A stretch of 64,000 nucleotides of DNA from Enterococcus_D sp050529585 (GTDB lineage: Bacteria > Bacillota > Bacilli > Lactobacillales > Enterococcaceae). The notes beneath the pieces were generated by a model. The model did no database searches. It was not told the DNA's origin and saw only the letters and a program-made list of their open reading frames with translations. The DNA is taken from NCBI RefSeq assembly GCF_050529585.1, contig NZ_CP172882.1, forward strand, positions 1,302,001-1,366,000, given 5' to 3'. Shown in pieces: positions 58,240 to 64,000 of the stretch. The position numbers and the translations under genes are program-made. Each line of letters starts with the position of its first letter. Position 1 is the first letter of the stretch.

Positions 58240-61056
58240 ATGGCAAATGATAAAATCGTGATCCATGGGGCTCGGGCCCACAATTTAAAAAATATTGATG
58301 TGACGATTCCACGGGATCAATTGGTAGTGGTGACTGGTTTATCAGGATCTGGGAAAAGTTCATTGGCCTTTGATACTTTGTATGCGGAAGGTCAAAGAAG
58401 ATATGTAGAGAGCTTATCTGCTTATGCACGTCAATTCTTAGGTCAGATGGACAAACCGGATGTCGATAGTATTGATGGTTTGAGTCCAGCCATTTCCATC
58501 GATCAGAAAACCACCAGCAAAAATCCTCGATCTACCGTCGGAACTGTTACGGAGATCAATGATTACTTGCGCTTGCTTTATGCACGTATCGGACATCCTA
58601 TCTGTCCAAACGATCATATCGAGATCACTAGTCAATCTGTTGAGCAAATGGTTGATGAAGTGTTGGCATTGCCTGAAAGAACGAAAATTCAATTGATGGC
58701 ACCACTGGTCAACCAAAAGAAAGGCCAACATAAAAAAGTCTTTGAACGGATTCAAAGAGAAGGCTACGTCCGGATGCGGGTCGATGGGGAAACCTATGAT
58801 GTGTCTGAAGCCCCAGAATTAGAAAAGAATAAAAAACATGACATTGCAATCATCATCGACCGAATCGTCGTCAAGGAAGGGATCCGTTCTCGTTTATTTG
58901 ATTCCTTTGAAGCAGCTTTAAGATTGGCAGATGGCTATGCCATCGTGGATGTGATCGGTGAAAAAGAGCTTTTATTTAGTGAGCATTATTCATGTCCTTA
59001 TTGTGGTTTTACTGTGGGAGAATTAGAACCGCGGTTGTTCTCCTTTAACGCGCCATTTGGTGCTTGTCCGGATTGTGATGGTTTAGGGATCAAATTGGAA
59101 GTTGATACGGATTTAGTGATTCCTGATACGACAAAAACATTGCGGGAGGGCGCATTGCTGCCATGGAACCCAATCAGTTCGCAATATTATCCACAAATGC
59201 TGGAACAAGCTTGCTTAGAATTCAATATCGATATGGATACACCTTTTGAAGAATTGCCGCAAGAACATCAAGCAATCATCCTCAATGGCTCAAATGGTGA
59301 GGTGTTCCATTTTCATTATGAAAATGACTTTGGCGGTGTACGCGATGTGGAAGTAGCGTTTGAAGGGATTTTGCCAAATATCAAACGACGCTACCATGAA
59401 ACCAATTCTGATTTCACCCGCGATCAAATGCGTTTGTATATGACGGAATTAACTTGTAAAACGTGTCAAGGTTACCGTCTGAATCCGCAAGCATTGTGTG
59501 TGAAAGTCAATGATAAACACATTGGCGAATTGAGTGAGTTGGCGATCAATCATGCGTTGTCATTCGTAGAAGGATTGACGTTGACAGAATCAGAACAAAC
59601 GATTGCGCGACCAATCGTCAAAGAAGTCGATGATCGCTTGAGTTTCTTAAAGAATGTTGGTTTGGATTATCTGACATTAAGCCGTGCCTCTGGCACCTTG
59701 TCAGGTGGAGAAGCACAACGGATCCGTCTTGCTACTCAAATCGGTTCCAACTTATCTGGCGTATTGTATATTTTAGATGAACCATCGATCGGTCTGCATC
59801 AACGAGACAATGATCGTTTGCTTGAATCTTTGCGGAAAATGCGCGATTTAGGCAATACGTTGATCGTAGTAGAGCACGATGAAGACACGATGCGCGCAGC
59901 AGATTATTTGATCGATGTGGGTCCAGGTGCAGGACATGCCGGAGGCGAAATCGTAGCCGCTGGCACACCGAGCCAAGTCGCAAAAAATAAAAAGTCATTG
60001 ACAGGACAATATTTATCCGGCAAGAAGAAAATCCCAACGCCTGCAGAGCGCCGAGAAGGCAACGGCAAACAAATTCGTATCACCGGTGCGACTGAAAACA
60101 ATTTGAAAAATATCTCCGTAGACTTTCCGTTAGGCAAGTTCGTCGCGGTCACTGGGGTATCCGGCTCGGGAAAATCGACACTAGTCAACGAGATATTGAA
60201 AAAATCATTGGCTCAAAAGATCAACCGCAACTCGAACAAGCCAGGCAAATTCAAAAAAATCACTGGCTATGAGGAAATCGATAAATTGATCGATATCGAT
60301 CAAAGCCCGATCGGCCGAACACCTCGAAGCAACCCCGCTACCTATACGAGTGTATTTGATGATATTCGTGATTTGTTTGCTAAAACGAATGAAGCCAAGG
60401 TTCGCGGATATAAGAAAGGCCGTTTTAGTTTTAATGTCAAAGGCGGTCGTTGTGAGGCATGTAAAGGTGATGGGATCATTAAAATCGAAATGCATTTCTT
60501 ACCAGATGTGTATGTACCCTGTGAAGTCTGTCATGGCAAACGCTATAATTCTGAAACGCTAGAAGTTCATTATAAAGGAAAGAACATTGCTGAAATTTTG
60601 GATATGACGGTGGAAGATGCAGTTGAGTTCTTCAAGCATATCCCTAAGATCCACCGCAAATTACAAACAATCGTAGATGTCGGTCTCGGCTATGTGACAA
60701 TGGGACAACCAGCTACCACTTTATCTGGTGGGGAGGCCCAACGGATGAAACTAGCCAGTGAGCTGCACAAGAATTCGAATGGCAAAAGTTTCTATATTCT
60801 TGATGAACCAACAACAGGTTTGCATACCGATGATATTGCCCGCTTGTTGAAAGTCTTGGAACGATTTGTTGATGCAGGGAATACTGTGTTGGTAATCGAA
60901 CATAACTTGGACGTGATCAAATCTGCTGACTATGTGATCGATTTAGGCCCTGAAGGTGGAGAAGGCGGCGGAACGATTTTGGCAACTGGTACACCAGAAG
61001 ATATCGCTAAAGTATCGGACAGTTATACAGGACACTATTTGAAAAAAGTGTTATAA
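58240..61056 (+). CDS. uvrA: Excinuclease ABC subunit A
   Basis: A 938-residue double ABC ATPase that finds bulky DNA damage. It has two Walker A loops (GLSGSGKSS near residue 30 and GVSGSGKST near 640), two LSGGEAQR signatures, and zinc sites CPYC...CPDC and CEACKGDG...CEVCHGKRYN. All family parts are present. It lies 13 bases after uvrB with GAAGGAG upstream, so both are induced together by DNA damage. Confidence 0.97.
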   Translation: MANDKIVIHGARAHNLKNIDVTIPRDQLVVVTGLSGSGKSSLAFDTLYAEGQRRYVESLSAYARQFLGQMDKPDVDSIDGLSPAISIDQKTTSKNPRSTVGTVTEINDYLRLLYARIGHPICPNDHIEITSQSVEQMVDEVLALPERTKIQLMAPLVNQKKGQHKKVFERIQREGYVRMRVDGETYDVSEAPELEKNKKHDIAIIIDRIVVKEGIRSRLFDSFEAALRLADGYAIVDVIGEKELLFSEHYSCPYCGFTVGELEPRLFSFNAPFGACPDCDGLGIKLEVDTDLVIPDTTKTLREGALLPWNPISSQYYPQMLEQACLEFNIDMDTPFEELPQEHQAIILNGSNGEVFHFHYENDFGGVRDVEVAFEGILPNIKRRYHETNSDFTRDQMRLYMTELTCKTCQGYRLNPQALCVKVNDKHIGELSELAINHALSFVEGLTLTESEQTIARPIVKEVDDRLSFLKNVGLDYLTLSRASGTLSGGEAQRIRLATQIGSNLSGVLYILDEPSIGLHQRDNDRLLESLRKMRDLGNTLIVVEHDEDTMRAADYLIDVGPGAGHAGGEIVAAGTPSQVAKNKKSLTGQYLSGKKKIPTPAERREGNGKQIRITGATENNLKNISVDFPLGKFVAVTGVSGSGKSTLVNEILKKSLAQKINRNSNKPGKFKKITGYEEIDKLIDIDQSPIGRTPRSNPATYTSVFDDIRDLFAKTNEAKVRGYKKGRFSFNVKGGRCEACKGDGIIKIEMHFLPDVYVPCEVCHGKRYNSETLEVHYKGKNIAEILDMTVEDAVEFFKHIPKIHRKLQTIVDVGLGYVTMGQPATTLSGGEAQRMKLASELHKNSNGKSFYILDEPTTGLHTDDIARLLKVLERFVDAGNTVLVIEHNLDVIKSADYVIDLGPEGGEGGGTILATGTPEDIAKVSDSYTGHYLKKVL

Positions 61057-61150
61057 ACCTGCTGGATTTTACGAGTCATTCATTGGGATAGCGAAAGTTT
61101 AAATAATTATTAAACAATTATGAATTTTTTAAACATTTCACAAAAGGCTC

Positions 61151-61178
61151 TTGAATTTGGGCATTTATTTGTTAGAAT
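61151..61178 (+). promoter_or_regulatory. Promoter of the small RNA candidate
   Basis: TTGAAT (61151-61156), 16 bases, TAGAAT (61173-61178) preceded by TGT. The predicted start is near 61185. Confidence 0.65.
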
Positions 61179-61183
61179 AACCA

Positions 61184-61283
61184 TAGGTATACGTATATTC
61201 TTACAGAATAAGCTACCTATAAGTTCTATCCGTTCAAAGTAGAAGAAAGCAGTCAAAGATATATGCTTTGATTGCTTTTTTCT
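61184..61283 (+). ncRNA. Candidate small RNA, about 95 nt
   Basis: Right after the promoter, ATAGGTA (61183-61189) pairs with TACCTAT (61214-61220) and encloses TATTCT/AGAATA (61196-61201 / 61205-61210). An unpaired stretch follows, then a terminator: AGCAGTCAAAG (61248-61258) with CTTTGATTGCT (61266-61276) and a T run. No ORF with a ribosome-binding site is seen. It could be a trans-acting sRNA or an attenuated leader of the ligase gene. With the promoters around it, this accounts for the 305 bases between uvrA and the ligase gene. Confidence 0.55.
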
Positions 61284-61295
61284 TTGTGGTAGAAT
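61268..61295 (+). promoter_or_regulatory. Promoter of the D-Asp ligase operon
   Basis: TTGATT (61268-61273, inside the terminator hairpin), 16 bases, TAGAAT (61290-61295) preceded by TGG. It allows the ligase and racemase genes to be transcribed independently of the small RNA. Confidence 0.6.
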
Positions 61296-61361
61296 AAGTC
61301 TATTGTAAAACGAGCTGTATAAACAATATATTTTTAGCATCCAAAAGAGAGAGTGGTTTTA

Positions 61362-62615
61362 ATGAGTCAGGATAAGTTTCTACCAATATTATTAGGTAGT
61401 GATATGAATGTATATGGAATGGCACGTGCTTTCCATGAGGCCTATGGCATTCAGTCAGTTGCCTATGCGGGTACTGAGTTGGCGCCAACGCGCTTCAGTA
61501 AAATCGTGAAAGTAAATCAAGTGGATGGATTTGATCATGATCCAGGCTTTTTTGATACGCTAGTCGATTTAGCAAAATCTACTTATCACGATCCCGAAGT
61601 GCGTTACTTATTGATTCCATGCGGAGATGGCTATGCAGAACTGCTAGCCAAACATAAAGAGGAATTGAAGCCTTATTATACTTTTATAGCAAATGACTTT
61701 GCGTTGTTGAAACGTCTCATCAACAAAGTCAGTTTCTATGAAGTGTGTGAAGAATATGGCTTGCCTTATCCTAAGACATTTATTTTAACAAAGGATTTGC
61801 TGACCAATGGTCAATTCAAAGAAGCTTTGCCTTTTGATTTTCCCGTGGCATTGAAACCAGCCAACAGTGTAGCTTGGTTGTCAGTCGATTTTGAAGGCCG
61901 CAAGAAAGCCTTTATCATCGACAATCGCCAAGAGTTTGAAACAATTGTTTCCCGGATCTATCAAGCTGGTTATGAGGATGAAATGATTGTTCAAGACTTC
62001 ATCCCTGGTGATGACAGTAATATGCGGGTCTTAAATGCCTATGTGGATGAAAACCACGAAGTTCGTGTCATGGCTTTAGGTCACCCATTATTGGAAGATC
62101 CAACGCCTGGGGCGGTTGGTAATTATGTGGTGATCATTCCAGATGAGAATCAACAAATCTATCAAATGATTCAAACCTTCTTAAAAGAAATCAAATACGT
62201 TGGTTTTGCAAACTTTGATTTGAAGTATGACCGGCGAGATGGACAGTATAAATTATTTGAAATCAATTTGCGTCAAGGGCGCAGTAGTTTCTTTATTACC
62301 TTAAGCGGATTGAACCTCGCACAATTCTTGACAGAAGATCTGGTCTTTGAAAAACCTTATCTCGAAACGGTTTATGGAAAAGCAGATGCGCCTGAAGCCA
62401 AATTGTGGCTGGGTGTGCCAAAAAACATTTTCTTGGCCTATGCCAAAGAAAATGAGGGCAAAGAACGTGCCCGAAAATTATTGGCACAAGATCGTTGGGG
62501 GACAACTGTTTTTTATCAGAAGGATATGTCTTTCAAACGTTGGATCTTGTTAAAAAGAATGTTTTATTTATACAATAAACGGTTCAAAACATTCTTCCTT
62601 ACGAAAGAGGGATAG
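61362..62615 (+). CDS. ATP-grasp carboxylate-amine ligase, probable D-aspartate ligase
   Basis: A 417-residue ATP-grasp protein. Residues 1-110 form the N-terminal Rossmann-like part (LLGSDMNVYGMARAFHE). The ATP-grasp core follows, with FPVALKPANSVAW, the metal-binding end FEINLRQGRSS and a basic C-terminus. The neighbouring aspartate racemase and the overall layout match Asl of E. faecium, which adds D-Asp to the Lys side chain of the peptidoglycan precursor. Substrate choice is inferred from context. The ATG at 61362 is preferred over GTG at 61353, which lies in the AGAGAGAG site. Confidence 0.78.
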   Translation: MSQDKFLPILLGSDMNVYGMARAFHEAYGIQSVAYAGTELAPTRFSKIVKVNQVDGFDHDPGFFDTLVDLAKSTYHDPEVRYLLIPCGDGYAELLAKHKEELKPYYTFIANDFALLKRLINKVSFYEVCEEYGLPYPKTFILTKDLLTNGQFKEALPFDFPVALKPANSVAWLSVDFEGRKKAFIIDNRQEFETIVSRIYQAGYEDEMIVQDFIPGDDSNMRVLNAYVDENHEVRVMALGHPLLEDPTPGAVGNYVVIIPDENQQIYQMIQTFLKEIKYVGFANFDLKYDRRDGQYKLFEINLRQGRSSFFITLSGLNLAQFLTEDLVFEKPYLETVYGKADAPEAKLWLGVPKNIFLAYAKENEGKERARKLLAQDRWGTTVFYQKDMSFKRWILLKRMFYLYNKRFKTFFLTKEG

Positions 62616-62618
62616 TCG

Positions 62619-63323
62619 ATGGAGAATTTCTTCAGTATTTTAGGTGGGATGGGCACGATGGCCACTGAAAGCTATATTAGAATCTTGAATCAAAGAACAA
62701 AAGCCCACAAAGACCAAGATTACTTAAATTATGTTTTATTCAATCATGCAACAGTGCCTGACCGGACTGCTTATATATTGGATAATCAATTGGAAAATCC
62801 GGTACCATATTTGCTGGATGATATTGAAAAACAAAATTTGCTGCAACCAGCTTTTATTGTTTTAACTTGTAATACAGCGCATTATTTCTTTGATGAGTTG
62901 CAAGCAGCAACGCCGATCCCGATTCTTCATATGCCTCGAGCAGCAGCTGAAGCAGTCAAAGAAAAAGGGATCACTGGCAAAGTTGCTTTGTTGGGAACCG
63001 AAGGCAGTATCAAAGCCGGTATCTATGAGAAAGAATTACGTCAGCTCGGTGTTGATGTCTATTTGCCAAAGGCGTCGATCCAAAAGAAAGTCAATACCTT
63101 GATATATGATCGAATCAAAGAAAATGGTCATTTAGATCAAGCACTCTACTTTGAGATTTTGCAAGAGGTAACAGCAGAAATTGGTTGTGAAGCTGTTGTT
63201 TTAGGGTGTACAGAACTTTCATTGATGGAAGAATTTACGGAAAATAATCCCTATCCTGTTGTGGATGCGCAGTCGATCATCGTAGACCGGACCATTGAAA
63301 GAGCATTGGCACTCAGAGCTTAA
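62619..63323 (+). CDS. Aspartate racemase
   Basis: A 234-residue member of the Asp/Glu racemase family. The two catalytic cysteines are Cys84 (LTCNTAHYF) and Cys197 (LGCTELSLM). The N-terminal GGMGTMATESY is typical of the aspartate branch (RacD-like) rather than glutamate racemase MurI. It lies 3 bases after the ligase gene with AGAGGGA upstream and should supply the D-Asp used by that ligase for the cell-wall cross-bridge. Confidence 0.88.
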   Translation: MENFFSILGGMGTMATESYIRILNQRTKAHKDQDYLNYVLFNHATVPDRTAYILDNQLENPVPYLLDDIEKQNLLQPAFIVLTCNTAHYFFDELQAATPIPILHMPRAAAEAVKEKGITGKVALLGTEGSIKAGIYEKELRQLGVDVYLPKASIQKKVNTLIYDRIKENGHLDQALYFEILQEVTAEIGCEAVVLGCTELSLMEEFTENNPYPVVDAQSIIVDRTIERALALRA

Positions 63324-63338
63324 TTGAAGAATAAATTG

Positions 63339-63371
63339 GACGTTGGCTCGAACTTCGAGCTGACGTCTTTT
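63339..63371 (+). terminator. Terminator of the ligase/racemase operon
   Basis: GACGTTGGCTCGA (63339-63351) pairs with TCGAGCTGACGTC (63355-63367) with two G-U pairs and a 3-base loop, then TTTT. Confidence 0.88.
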
Positions 63372-63404
63372 CTTTGCATAAGTATTCCAATGATACGCCC
63401 GGCA

Positions 63405-63413
63405 TGATATAAT
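63405..63413 (+). promoter_or_regulatory. Extended -10 promoter of rapZ
   Basis: TGA followed by TATAAT (63408-63413), with a poor -35 (TTCCAA, 63385-63390) at 17 bases. It ends 30 bases before the start codon. Confidence 0.68.
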
Positions 63414-63442
63414 AAAGAGGTTGGAGAGAGGAGTTTTATGAA

Positions 63443-64000
63443 ATGACTGAAGTAAATCATTTAGAATTAGTAATCATTACTGGAATGAGTGGCGCAGGCA
63501 AGACTGTTGCTATTCAGAGTTTTGAAGACATGGGGTATTTTTGTATCGACAACATGCCGCCTAGTCTTGTACCAAAATTTTGGGAATTGATCAAGGAATC
63601 TGGCAAAGTGACTAAGATTGCCTTGGTAGTCGATTTACGGTCTCGCTCCTTCTTTGAAGAAATACAAAGTATGCTGATCGATATAGAAAACACCAATTTC
63701 ATCGATACCCGTATTTTATTTTTGGATGCTTCTGATAGTGAGTTGGTTTCACGATATAAAGAGACCCGCAGAGCCCATCCGTTAGCGATGGATGGTTTGG
63801 TCACTGAAGGGATCCGCAAAGAACGCGCGATATTAGAAGATTTAAAAACAAGGGCTAGTATTGTAATTGATACAACAACCCTCACACCAAGACAATTAAG
63901 AGAAAAAATCAATCAAGAATTTCGTTCTTCTCATGATACTGGCTTTCGGATCGAGATCATCTCGTTTGGCTTCAAGTATGGGCTGCCTATTGATGCTGAT
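63443..64000 (+). CDS. rapZ: RapZ/YvcJ nucleotide-binding protein, N-terminal part
   Basis: The first 186 codons of a P-loop protein, cut by the window end. Walker A GMSGAGKT is at 14-21, and the conserved YFCIDNMPP and the later RRAHPLA stretch identify the RapZ (YvcJ) family. In Gram-negatives RapZ controls glmS through small RNAs; in Firmicutes YvcJ hydrolyses nucleotides and is linked to competence and cell-wall carbon flow. The ATG at 63443 follows AGAGGAG by 9 bases. It usually heads the rapZ-yvcK-whiA operon, which would lie beyond the window. Confidence 0.93.
   Translation, partial: MTEVNHLELVIITGMSGAGKTVAIQSFEDMGYFCIDNMPPSLVPKFWELIKESGKVTKIALVVDLRSRSFFEEIQSMLIDIENTNFIDTRILFLDASDSELVSRYKETRRAHPLAMDGLVTEGIRKERAILEDLKTRASIVIDTTTLTPRQLREKINQEFRSSHDTGFRIEIISFGFKYGLPIDAD

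Noticed and set aside
63438..63446. Two-codon ORF (ATG AAA TGA) overlapping the rapZ start
   Set aside because: Its ATG is only 4 bases from the Shine-Dalgarno sequence, and the rapZ ATG has the better spacing; most likely chance.

Overview
The window looks like core chromosome of a low-GC Gram-positive coccus of the genus Enterococcus or a close relative. Three things point there: the order of the fatty-acid genes (fabD-fabG-fabF-accB-fabZ-accC-accD-accA), the Firmicutes-type clusters (yqeG-yqeH-yhbY-nadD-yqeK-rsfS, rimP-nusA-ylxR-ylxQ-infB-rbfA, hrcA-grpE-dnaK-dnaJ), and a D-aspartate ligase/aspartate racemase pair. That pair suggests a species with a D-Asp peptidoglycan cross-bridge (E. 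faecium, hirae or casseliflavus-like) rather than E. faecalis. The species cannot be fixed by eye. There are no rRNA or tRNA genes, no insertion sequences, no prophage and no CRISPR array.

Layout. 1-6.5 kb: end of the fatty-acid synthesis operon. 6.6-9 kb: polar amino-acid ABC transporter. 9-14.6 kb: ribosome assembly, NAD and tRNA-modification cluster; rsfS there appears to start at an AUA codon. 14.7-20.3 kb: YebC, an unknown protein, HelD, an ANT(6)-like nucleotidyltransferase, an ASCH protein and a 58-residue tautomerase. 20.3-22.6 kb: T-box leader and thrS. 22.8-25.3 kb: reverse-strand ABC exporter with a CodY-like operator at its promoter. 25.7-26.5 kb: two small membrane proteins. 26.6-32.1 kb: rimP-nusA-infB-rbfA operon, with a terminator just after the promoter and a 12-copy nonapeptide repeat in IF2. 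32.2-39.6 kb: PAP2 phosphatase, truB-ribF, a YfcC-type transporter with isoaspartyl dipeptidase, an aldo-keto reductase and an unknown membrane protein. 39.6-46.2 kb: a candidate structured RNA, hemW, and the heat-shock operon with two CIRCE operators. 46.3-47.4 kb: glycerol dehydrogenase. 47.4-51 kb: cysteine/LuxS operon. 51-53 kb: ECF sigma/anti-sigma operon. 53-56 kb: glutamine transporter glnPQ. 56-61 kb: SOS-controlled uvrB-uvrA. 61-63.4 kb: small RNA candidate and the D-Asp ligase/racemase pair. The window ends inside rapZ.

The most striking element is at 47.45-47.80 kb. A good promoter drives a 35-codon leader ORF with a strong ribosome-binding site, four consecutive Cys codons and a terminal Cys codon. 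It is followed by an intrinsic terminator and then by mccA-mccB-yrrT-luxS, the genes that turn homocysteine into cysteine and make AI-2. A hand-folded antiterminator uses the last codons of the leader. A ribosome starved at the Cys run would leave that strand free, while a ribosome that reaches the stop codon would cover it. This is a complete candidate for cysteine-responsive transcription attenuation of the reverse-transsulfuration and AI-2 operon. A 9-bp inverted repeat next to the -35 box suggests a second, protein-based layer of control.
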